Notes under the pieces: model-generated
Databases searched by the model: none
The model's input: the letters and a program-made list of their open reading frames with translations, nothing else
What the model was told of the DNA's origin: nothing
Shown here: in pieces, positions 10,107 to 19,217 of the stretch
Numbering within the stretch: position 1 is the stretch's first letter
How the letters are laid out: each line of letters begins with the position of its first letter
Source: Cercozoa sp. M6MM
Taxonomy: Eukaryota; Endomyxa: Ascetosporea
Reading direction: 5' to 3' (one strand)
Length of the DNA stretch: 22,497 nucleotides
Assembly (NCBI GenBank): GCA_040357565.1
Contig: JBDODJ010000182.1
Translations under genes and position numbers: made by a program

Positions 10107-11493
10107 TTAGTCGGTCTTGCGCAACTTCTTGCGCCTTCTCGATTCGGTCTTGGACTTCGAGCTGGTTTTGACCTTGGTTCCCTGCTTGGTCTTATTTTGC
10201 TTGCCGTTGTTTTTCCTCTGTCGTGCCCGAGTGAGTTTCGCTTTGATGCGCTTGGTCTCCTTCTGTTCCATCGTGGTGCGCTTCGTCTGGGCTTGCTCAG
10301 CACTCGCGGACTTGGACTGCTCGGGTTGCAGCACGTACTTCCGGTACAGCTACACACATACAGACAGACGTACATACACACAGAGAGACATGTGCATGCA
10401 TGCGACAGTGATACAAAAGTGAGGGTACCGTCGCAGCGAGTGCAGGGGCGACAAAGTGAGCCAACACGGCAGGAACATTGAGGTTCAGACTGACGTGATT
10501 GTTGTTGCACTGGTCGATTACGAGTGTGGACGCCAGTGCTGCTGCTGGCTGAGTATTGTGGTACAGTTAAATCTAGCACGCACAGACAACACAGGATGGT
10601 AGGATGAAGACACCTGCAGGAAGCCGCCAGAGAAAGGTCGCGCAATCGCCATGAACCAAGTGTCCTGCAGAGAAAAGATGTACTCATAGATCCATGTAAC
10701 TATGGAGAGGAAGGCATGGTACCATGAAGAGCAGCACAGGCACAGGCATGCGCGGCACAGCAGCCACGACCAGGTGACGCCACCACAGCGTCAGAAACAC
10801 ACAGACAAACTCGGCCACGAAGGCGTACTGCCACACGTAGGTGCGACCCAGCCTGAATTTACGCTCAAAGGCAGGTGCACTTCAGTTACACACAGAGAAA
10901 AGTACTGTCGAGCAGGGCACACAACCGGCGTCCACGGCGACAGGTGGAACAACAGATTGCCGAGCATGGCACTAGAGCAGGCATGCTTATACTTACCCAG
11001 AGGAGAACAACACGAAGGTACCCGCCAATCATGCAGAGGATACGCCAGACATTACTCGGTGCCACTACACAGGGTCACTTTGCTTTCATACTGCCAGGCT
11101 CGACAAACAAGCAGCAACTCACACGGCTGCGCTTGCGATGCAAACACGACCACTGGATTCCGCGTTCCTGGCAGACCACTCCGGTGTACCAAGTAGGCAC
11201 GTACGCTGTCGTCGCCATGGGATATACATCCATGTCTCTAACCAGAATCATACAAGGCAGACTTACATGAAGAAGGCATAGCCGAGCACTACGTCTGCGT
11301 ATGGCATCAGAAGCTGCAGATCTGCATTCGCCAATAGCACGTGCGACACCAGCAGTGATGAGATGCAGACCAACACGGCATACACCGTCCTATCGCGCAA
11401 TCAAAACGGCATGCGACCACGTTGACATCATTTCATTGGTTGCGCGACATACCCGTGGACAAAATCCCAGAAAGAAGTTTTTAGCAGCTTCAT
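10107..11493 (-). CDS. Probable superaquaporin (AQP11/12 type) with basic tail
   Basis: Start ATG is 11493-11491 (MKLLKTSFWDFVHG), followed by about seven further exons and TAA 10109-10107. Hydrophobic helices are visible: TVYAVLVCISSLLVSHVLL, WQYAFVAEFVCVFLTLWW, VAAVPRMPVPVLLFM and FVAPALAATLYRKYVL. Two NPA-like boxes fit loops B and E of divergent aquaporins: GLPGTRNPVVVFAS and, after DTWFMAIARPFSGGFLQ, NTQPAAALAS. Superaquaporins are intracellular channels for water, glycerol or peroxide and have degenerate NPA boxes, as here (NPV and QPA). The last exon adds an unusual tail of about 70 residues packed with Lys and Arg, ending in RRRKKLRKTD. One exon near 10975-10900 could not be put in a unique frame, so the middle is uncertain. 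Another multi-pass ER membrane family is possible. It shares a divergent promoter with the next gene. Confidence 0.58.
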
Positions 11494-11690
11494 TGTGGTA
11501 GTAGCACGCCGTGGCACAGCAGGACCTTGCGATTTGCAAAGAGACGTAAAAAAGAGCCAGTACGGTGGGCTCGGCCAGTTTTTAGAGTCCTCACGAGCGC
11601 TAAACGTGGGTGAGTGTGTCGCACTATCATTGGGTAGGCATTCGCGTTGGCTATAGCGCCTATTATGAGGCAAAGCAGACAGCAGAATTA
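11494..11690. promoter_or_regulatory. Divergent promoter region, aquaporin-like / propeller gene
   Basis: Only 197 bases lie between the two opposite ATG codons. Both core promoters and 5' UTRs must fit here or overlap the genes. No TATA element is obvious. Inferred from position. Confidence 0.5.
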
Positions 11691-13034
11691 ATGGAATTAC
11701 CTCTTGGCGCGCGGGTGACAGGACTCGCGCCGCAGCTTCGTGCTTTCGCCGCGGAATTTCGCGTGCTCGAGCCGGAGCACGCAAAGTCGCTGCGACCTCA
11801 CCATGAACAAATTCGCGCGCTGCACGCGGCCACGGAGGTGCACAGGAACACGTCAATCTCCTCACTCGCTGTGGCATCCGAACAAGCGCGTTGTCTCGTG
11901 GGTTGACCTTTGTGACGCTGACCAGTGCCGTTCATTTTGGTTGCATAGCAGGCCAAAGTCCAGACAAAAACAACTGATTTGTTGCATGTGCGCGATTTTA
12001 ACTTTATGGGTATTCTTTTTCCTTTTTGGTATTTTCCGAGACCGGTGGCATTTTGTGTTGTTTTAAACTGTGCCAACTGCGGTCAGAGAGGCTTCGGGTG
12101 AGCGAGGGAATTTCTCTGCCACTGAAAAGTTTTGTGGGAAGCGATCCGACCCGAAAACACGTTTTTTCAAGAGAAGCGATTCGATGCGATTTGCCGGTTG
12201 CTGCGATTCGCGAAATCGAGCGTGATTTCGTATCTGGTGAGTTTTACCCCCCTTAACCCCTCCCTTTTGACCAATTTAAGCTCATTTCGCAGCCTCACCT
12301 TCCTGCTGGGCACGTAGCCTGTGTTATCTTCCTGCGACCCGTGTTGTTATTTTCTTTGTTGTGTAGAAGAGTGCAATGGAGTGCCTAGCAATCGAATGTA
12401 CCCTCTGGCGCCGTACGAAGGTACCTCTGGCCCTGTGTGTTCCCTGTGTTTCCTCTGTGTACACATAGACGAACCTGCTGTAGGTCAAAGCGATCAACTG
12501 CACGTGGTGACACTCGGAGCAACGTGCTTTGTTTTCTGCGTTTCTGGCACACTTATGAACGACGTGTGCGTGCATGAGGTTGGCCTCTTTAGACCCCTTC
12601 GTCCCCATTTACCCCCCCCCCCCCCTTCCTCAGGTGGTCGAAGGCAGCGGCGACCCAAAGCACACGGTGCGACGCGTTCTGTCGGTGCCACTGTCGCAGC
12701 GCATTCGCAAGCTCTGCCTGCGAGTCGAGGTACCTCCTGGCAAAGGGTGAGGGTACGGGGTATAGGGTAGGGGTATGGGGTAAAAGGTAGGAGTATGGGT
12801 ATTGATATGGGGTAAGGTGAGGGGCAGGGGGTAAGAGGTAGGGATAGGAGTAAAAGGCTAAAGTTGTAAGGGGGGGGGGGTAAAAGAGATGCTAGACTGC
12901 GTGTACAATAGGGCCATTCCGTGCTGGTTCTGGCGGTTTCGGACACATCGGCCTCGCTGCTCCGACTGCGCCTGCGGCAAAACAGCTGTCCCGACCACGA
13001 TGGTGCCTTGCGAACTAACTTGTCTCCCTGTATA

Positions 13035-13066
<32 letters not shown>

Positions 13067-13147
13067 TGTGTCTTTATATATATATATATATATATATGTA
13101 TATGTGTATGTATATCTTTGTTTATATATATCTATACACATTTATTT

Positions 13148-13181
<34 letters not shown>

Positions 13182-16100
13182 CTATATATATGTGCACGTT
13201 GGACGCACAGCCCAGGTGGCGCATCTGTGGATTCGAAAATTCGCCGACTTTTGCATCGGTACAGTTTTTTACCCCCCTCCCCTACCCCGCCCCATTGACC
13301 AAGTCGCGTTGTGTTGCAGACGGTGACCTCACCGATCGCGGCTGTTGTTTCGTGTTTCCGCGCGGAAGTGGATACGAAGAGAAAGGCGGCATTGTGCTGC
13401 GATGTTTCGACTTGCGCGGCCGTCCGACACTTTCGATGCGCTCGTCGTGTGGCGGTACTTTGTGCTTCTTATTAAGGGAGCGTTTTATTAGGATGCAAAT
13501 TGCTTAAGGCAGCGTGTTTTATTAAGGGAGCGTTTTGTTAAGAGAGTGGGGTTTGGACAGGAACGGCGACTCGAGTGATCGCGACGCGACGGTGTTTGCG
13601 CCGCGGCGTTTTGGCTTTGTTTGCCGACGGATCGCTGCGCTGGATGCAGGGGTAGTTTTACCCCTCTTTACCCCCCACCCCTTTATCCCCCTTACTCCCT
13701 GCCACACAGCGACGGAAGCGTCCGAGTGGTGGCACGAGACGTTGTGTCAGTCACGACGTGTCTCAACGATCGGCACGCACATGCCGATCTGTCCTTGACA
13801 CAGGTCGAACATGACCCGGGTACTGTGCCCTTATGTGTACGCCTCTATATATATGTATATATCTATATGTAGTATGTATATTTAGTATGTATATGTAGTA
13901 TGTTAATGTAGTATATGTAGATGTGTATGTGTGTATATGTGGGCAGGTTTTTGCGGCAACTGCGGTGCGCATGTCTTTGTGTCGACGAAACATGACACAA
14001 TGCAGTGTGTCGACATGCGTTCCATGGGTGCATCCTTACCCCTTTTCCCTCTTTTACCCCCTATCCTCTTACTCCCTATCCCCTTACCCCCTATCCCCTT
14101 ACCCCCCTATCCCCTTACCCCCTATCCCCTTACCCCCTATCCCCTTACCCCCTATCCCCTTTATCACCATTACCCCTGCTACCTCGGCCTGTGCGTGACA
14201 GAGAGCGAGGAGTGGCAACTGCCGGCAGACTCAGCGGCGCGTTCGCTGCGTTTCTGTGGCACCGGCCTTGTCGCGTGTCGCGGTGTGCCGAGGTACCTCC
14301 TGTCCCGAGTCTGTTATGTACCGTCCGGTGTCTACCTGTCTGTCACAGTGAGTCGGCGCAGGCCTACTTTGTTCCACTACGATACGAACAGGTACTTGAC
14401 ATGAGTCTTGTATATCTATCCGCATATATGTACATAATATATATATATATATATATGTACATGTCTGTCTCTGTGTCTGTCGATACACTGTTCTATGATG
14501 TGTGCGTATGTGTGCAGCAGAGGTACCGCAGTGCCGGCGCAGTGACCCGGTGGATGCCGCCGCTGCCTCTGCCTGCTCGTGCTGCCGGCGTCTGCATCGT
14601 TTCGGCCGTCGCTCTGCGTCGGTCCGAGTCGGCTCAGACTGTACCCTCGCTATCCTACCCTGCCCTCCCCTACCCTACCTTCCCCACCCTACCTTACCCT
14701 ACCCTACCCTACCCTACCCTACCCTATCCTACCCTACCCTANNNNNNNNNNCCTACCCTACCCTACCCTATCCTACCCTACCCTACCCTACCCTACCCAC
14801 CTTACCCCAACCCCACCCTACCCTACCCTCCTTATCTGTCTACAGAACGAGGACACTGACTGGCTGGGCGACTTTGAAGCCGAGCCTGCCGACAGCACCG
14901 GCTGTACACTGGACCCTGCCGTCACTGTCGCCTTGTTCCTCACCAACTTGGGTACCTCACTGACTCGGTGGTCCAAGTGGACTACTCCTGTACCAGTGTA
15001 CTAGTGTACAAGCATGTGGTCTACAGGCGACCTGTTCGTGTGCTGCTACGGCAACGAGCAGTCGCAGTCGCTCGACTCCGCTCGGGAGGTGCGCCTGTGC
15101 AGTCCGTGCGAGCGAGCCATCCACGACGCCTCGAACCGACCGGTGCGTTTCTTCTCGTCCGCGCGGATGCTGCAGCGACTGCGACTACGACACCGTGACC
15201 CGGCGACACTTGTGCTGCAGCGCTTTCCTGCGCCTGCGCCTGTGGGTACGTTTCTCAGTGTACCTGTGTGTATCGAGGTATATATATCTATATATTAATG
15301 TCTACATACAGAGATTCTACACATGTATACACCTTTATTCTACCTATACATGGGTGTATTACCTGTGCGTATATGGCTACACATGCATATACCTGTGTAC
15401 GTGTACATAAACAGCATGTACATAATGAGTGCAGTGGATGCAAGTGTGTCGTTCGAGAGTTTTCGGCAGTTGCAGTCGTCGCAGCGACTCATCGAGCAAC
15501 AGCGTCAGGTGCGTCCTGGTCTTTACCTGCCTTTGCCCATTCCTTTACTCCCTTCCCCTCTTTACCTTCCTGCCACCTGTGCACAGATGGACGATGTCGC
15601 GTCGCTGCTGTCGTCGCAGGCGCTGTCCATCGGTACACTTGTTTCACGCTATGTTGTCTGTGTGTGTATGTGTGTACCTCCCTTGGTGTTGAATGCAGGC
15701 GACATGGATGCACTTGTTGCCAAGCACGGTAGGACAACTCTCCTCGGTGTTCCTTAAGTTCACTCATGAGTATCGCTCTGTCTGTCTGGACAGGCAAGGT
15801 GGTCTCGTCGGATATTGTGGCACGCCGCTTCATCCGACGCTGTGGTAGTTTACAGATGGTCTGCAAGTTGCTGACGAAGCATGTGTCTGTGTGTGTGCCT
15901 TTTGACAGGCCTGCAGTGGCACAAATGGCAGGACTCAATGCCGGATGCACATGGCGTCCTTCATCCCGGGTACACTGTGTTCCGGTCCTTCACACAGGGA
16001 GGGATACTTTGACCAACTGTAACACAGGGAGCAACAGCAAGAACAGCAGCAGCAGCAAACTCAAGACAAAACTCAAGACAAAATTCAAGGAAAAACTCAA

Positions 16101-16360
16101 GCCGAGGAACGCGAAAGGAAACGACGCAGACTACGGCCACCTGTACCCAAGTTTAACAAGGGTACATTTTTCTTTCCTTTCGTTTCCTCTCATTTTCATG
16201 GAACTCTCACTCGTCGTCTGCTTTAGGGGAGCAAACGGAGGAGAAGCAGGCACCGATCTTGCGCTCAATCACGGATTTCGGCCCAGACGAAAGCCAGAGA
16301 AATGATAGCAATCCAAGCCTTCCAGATCTACCAGATTTCGTCGCTGATCTCTTCAAATGA
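11691..16360 (+). CDS. Multi-exon propeller-like protein, possibly TAF1C/Rrn6-like
   Basis: About 24 short exons join with GT-AG introns from ATG 11691 ([19 protein letters not shown]) to TGA 16358-16360 ([14 protein letters not shown]). After a helical N-terminus the middle is a series of short beta-rich repeats: [92 protein letters not shown] and [16 protein letters not shown]. The C-terminal part is helical, with a Gln-rich stretch (about 16030-16060) followed by basic residues. This looks like a degenerate beta-propeller plus tail. The L-F-x-L-T-x-x-G-D-x-F string, with preceding repeats of the type V(L/S)T...(V/M)..(L/V)D.R, recalls TAF1C/Rrn6, the RNA polymerase I core-factor subunit; that is a weak pattern match. 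Many introns carry TTTACCCC, CCCTA or TA repeats. It is followed after 199 bases by the LIM gene on the same strand. Confidence 0.8.
12612..12625 (+). repeat. C14 tract just before a 3' splice site
   Basis: Fourteen consecutive C follow TTTA, and the acceptor CAG at 12631-12633 comes six bases later, so it serves as the polypyrimidine tract of this intron. Confidence 0.9.
12745..12890 (+). repeat. G-rich GGGGTA-type intronic minisatellite
   Basis: Irregular GGGGTAxGG units (TAGGG-like) end in a G11 run at 12870-12880 followed by TAAAAG. The tract lies in the intron after the exon at about 12634-12731. It is the only strongly G-rich intron of this gene on the coding strand. Confidence 0.9.
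13030..13195. repeat. (TA)n-rich intron
   Basis: Three blocks of TA dinucleotides separated by T-rich and GTATG stretches fill an intron of the propeller-like gene. Confidence 0.95.
13469..13536 (+). repeat. Duplicated 18-mer in intron, period 50
   Basis: TTATTAAGGGAGCGTTTT occurs at 13469-13486 and 13519-13536, with weaker similarity between, as in a diverged tandem duplication of about 50 bases. Confidence 0.88.
14036..14168 (+). repeat. C-rich 15-base minisatellite in intron
   Basis: Tandem CCCCTTACCCCCTAT units of period 15 are the main content of this intron of the propeller-like gene. The sequence between them and the acceptor stays pyrimidine-rich. Confidence 0.95.
14650..14832 (+). 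repeat. (CCCTA)n telomere-like pentamer with 10-N gap
   Basis: Nearly pure ACCCT/CCCTA pentamers are broken by ten Ns at 14742-14751. The tract fills the intron before the exon starting [10 protein letters not shown]. It resembles a TTAGGG-type telomere repeat with one base missing. Confidence 0.95.
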
Positions 16361-16540
16361 TACTGTGCCAACTCTAGTGTTTGCTTACAGTGCTAAATAC
16401 CCTAGCATCGGTGAGATGTCTGTGCAGGACTTGCAGAGATCAACAACTACTTTTTAAAGGTGCGTCATCCTCAGTCAACGTGTCGCGCGAGAATCGAGGT
16501 GCATTGTACTGTACCAACACTAGCGAAAACACACGCATAG

Positions 16541-16548
16541 TGACGTCA
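16541..16548. promoter_or_regulatory. TGACGTCA palindrome (CRE/ATF-type site)
   Basis: A perfect TGACGTCA palindrome lies 11 bases upstream of the ATG of the LIM-domain gene. It is the consensus for CREB/ATF bZIP factors. Its place so near the ATG implies either a very short 5' UTR or a downstream site; function is inferred. Confidence 0.5.
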
Positions 16549-16559
16549 GATTACCTGCC

Positions 16560-17235
16560 ATGTCTACTAAGTGTCTCAAGTGTGAGAAAACGGGTACCCT
16601 CTCGACTTTGGTGCGCGGTGGTCGCGCCAGATGCGAAAATTGTTTTGTGTTTTGTTCTGACTGTTTGTTGTGGCAGTTTACCCGATGGAGGCCACCAAAG
16701 TGGACGGCCAAACCTTCCACAAGCGCTGTTTCAAGTGCAAACAGGTATCCCGAGCGGTTGGTGGGTCCTATCGTGTTCACTCCTTGTGTGAATGGACAGT
16801 GCAAGACCAACCTGTCGGCTGGCACCTGTGCCATGATCAATGCCGTTCCCTTCTGTAGCACTTCCTTAATAAATGCATTTTTAATAAATGCAGCAGCTGT
16901 CCCTGTGTATGCATCCACGGTACACTTTGCAGGCAAGACGTGCTTCAAGAAGATGTTCGCCGAGAGTGGCGGCAGTTACGACCGCGCCTTTGGCGATGTG
17001 TGTTCTTCCTCCTATTCCCATTCCGAAACAACGCAGACTGTTATGACCTGTTCCTTTTTGAGAGCAGGGCGGCCGATTCAAGATGAAGCCGACTGGCACG
17101 GCTGCCGGCAACGCTGTACGCTGCCCGCGCAGATGTCTTCTTCTGTTCTCTGTTGTATCGGTTCGTGGTGCAGATGGGCTCGGTTGCCAAGACAGCCGAC
17201 GCCACGTCAGCCACTGAGCCAGTGACGGTAGTGTT

Positions 17236-17289
<54 letters not shown>

Positions 17290-17651
17290 AAGTTGCGCTT
17301 GTTTCTCACGCCTAACGTTGTTTCAGCAGCAGGAAGAAGAGCCCGCAGTTGTGGAGGAGACGCCAACTGTTGCCGAGGGTACTTTTGCGTCTACACCTGT
17401 GCCCACAGGAGTCTAAGACACCCACATGTGATGTACAGAAGAGCAACAAGAACAGCCGCAAGAAGAGCAGGAGGAGGAGAAGATCGAAACACTCGTTGAG
17501 CGCATGCAGCGTCTGCAGGCTGCTGCCGTACCGTCTTGCTTCATACGACTGTGCTCAAGTCTGATCATCGGGTACTATGCTTGGGTTCGTAGGCTACGCC
17601 CGAGAACGAGGCGCCTGTTCAGCGCAAGTCAACGGTACTACACACAGTCTA

Positions 17652-17692
<41 letters not shown>

Positions 17693-18114
17693 TATATATA
17701 TATATATCATATCGTTAAGTCCTCTGTGTCGAATGCAGGGTGCGACGGCGCGTTTCGCGAGTGCCAACACGAGCAACAAGTGCGGCACGTGCAGCACCAC
17801 AGTGTACCCGTTGGAGGCCACCAAGGTCGACGGCCAGGTCTTCCACAAGCGCTGCTTTAAGTGCAAGCAGGTATAGTCTGACGTTGTGTTCCCGTTTGTA
17901 TGCATGGACTCGCGTGCTGTGAATGGACAGTGCAAGACGAACCTGTCGGCTGGCACCTGTGCCATGATCAATGCCGTCCCCTTCTGTAAAACACTGCCTG
18001 AAATCAATGGTGTTCCTGTGTGTGCACAAGCAAATGTACACAGGCAAGACGTGCTTCAAAAAGATGTTCGCCGAGAGTGGCGGCAGCTACGACCGCGCCT
18101 TTGGCGATGTAACA

Positions 18115-18165
<51 letters not shown>

Positions 18166-18175
18166 NNNNNNNNNN

Positions 18176-18226
<51 letters not shown>

Positions 18227-18414
18227 GCAAACCTTGTTCAAATCCCTTTGTGAGGAGATTACGCTCTCATGCTTTCTGTCAGGGTGGCCGATTCAAGATG
18301 AAGCCGACCGGCACGGCTGCTGGCAATGCGGTATCGACATTATCCACTCATTTGATCCCAAGATTGTAGAAACTGTGCACCACTCTCTTTGTGCAGTTGG
18401 CCAGTGGCAAGTAA
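16560..18414 (+). CDS. Two-LIM-domain protein with internal exon duplication
   Basis: ATG 16560, stop TAA 18412-18414. LIM1 is spread over exons beginning MSTKCLKCEKT, VYPMEATKVDGQTFHKRCFK, CKTNLSAGTCAMINAVPF and KTCFKKMFAESGGSYDRAF, then GRFKMKPTGTAAGNA. A linker follows, starting MGSVAKTADATSATEP, then rich in Glu and Gln with a short helix KIETLVERMQRLQAAA. LIM2 (NKCGTCSTTVYPLEATKVDG..., to about 18109) repeats the same exon plan, and the protein ends ALASGK. Both domains keep C-x2-C, H-x2-C-x2-C-x2-C and the final C-x2-C type zinc ligands, so each should bind two zinc ions. LIM domains are protein-interaction modules, often at actin or adhesion structures; there is no homeodomain or kinase. 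The two LIM units are nearly identical even at DNA level, and intron ends such as GTGAATGGACAG are shared, showing exon-block duplication or gene conversion. Confidence 0.94.
16866..16892 (+). repeat. Tandem TTAATAAATGCA pair in LIM1 intron
   Basis: TTAATAAATGCA at 16866-16877 and 16881-16892 duplicates a possible poly(A)-like AATAAA and a GCAG-type acceptor context. The equivalent LIM2 intron lacks it. Confidence 0.85.
17239..17289 (+). repeat. (TG)n microsatellite in LIM-gene intron
   Basis: An uninterrupted TG dinucleotide run lies inside the intron after the exon encoding SATEPVT. Confidence 0.95.
17649..17708 (+). repeat. (TC)n(TA)n compound microsatellite
   Basis: A TC run passes directly into TA repeats inside the intron before the first LIM2 exon. 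Confidence 0.95.
18116..18225 (+). repeat. (CA)n microsatellite with 10-N gap
   Basis: CA repeats begin just after the donor GTAACAGA of the last LIM2 exon. Ten Ns stand at 18166-18175, so the true length is unknown. Confidence 0.97.
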
Positions 18415-19215
18415 AGAAATGTTCGTGCGCCTCATTTTCGCACTCCCAAAACCAATGTCTTCAGTCACACACTGCACCAGTCGTATCTGTAAGCGTCACC
18501 ACATTATCACACCAGTGTCAATTGGGTTAGCCGCGCCGTCGATACCCTTGCGTCTGGTGTTTGATCTGGACAGTACCACCTCTGTTTGTAAGTACCTTGG
18601 CGTCAACCAATCCGCCGGATTCCTTGAGCGAATCGAATCCGATGCGATCCGATCAGTCATGATTATATGCATTTTCTTTACTGCGCTATGCATGTGGCCG
18701 GAATGGGCGGGGATGCATATTAAGGACATATATATTCGTTGTTAGACGACATATCCGGTTAATAAATATTGATCGGTACCCCGAGAACCCAGTGCCGGTA
18801 ATTTCCCGGTAATTTCCGTGACAAAATCGGTCAAACGTCGTCTAATAGCCCTTTAAGTAGCATTTTCGGGGGTTTGAATATAATTCACAGTGTCCGGGAC
18901 CTTTAGATTCGTTTACGGAGCAGTGTGGGCGATTTTTGTTGAAATGCTCAAAAAATATTGACTTGCCTGGATTTTGTCGCCCCGGTTTTTGTTGCATTTT
19001 ACAGTTTTTTTCGTGTTTTTCTGTTTTCCGGGCGTTAACAGTCCTTGTTATACCCTGAAAGATGCTCAATAATGTTTGCTTTTAAGGGAAACCGCCCATG
19101 GGTGCGTTTTCTGCAGAAATTAGGTTTTTTTTTTGCATAAATTAAGATTACGTTACTTTAGAAGGAAATTAGATTTATATAAGTGACACCGCATGGAGTA
19201 AGTTTACATGCTTAA
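18415..19215. other. AT-richer intergenic region after LIM gene
   Basis: About 800 bases between convergent genes with no convincing coding exon. An AATAAA lies within TTAATAAATATT near 18762, about 350 bases after the LIM stop, and could serve its poly(A) signal. A short inverted-repeat element lies within it (separate entry), with an adjacent tandem CCGGTAATTT pair at about 18795-18815. Confidence 0.6.
18742..18845. mobile_element. Short inverted-repeat element, MITE-like
   Basis: TTAGACGAC at 18742-18750 is mirrored by GTCGTCTAA at 18837-18845, a perfect 9-base terminal inverted repeat bounding 104 bases with no ORF. The outer TTA/TAA could be part of a target duplication. It is too short for certainty; a chance inverted repeat or a stem-forming 3' UTR element is possible. 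Confidence 0.35.
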
Positions 19216-19217
19216 AT

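Noticed and set aside
18900-19200. Degenerate coding exon in the T-rich intergenic stretch
   Set aside because: Frames are short, dominated by Phe/Lys homopolymer readings, and lack matching splice borders.
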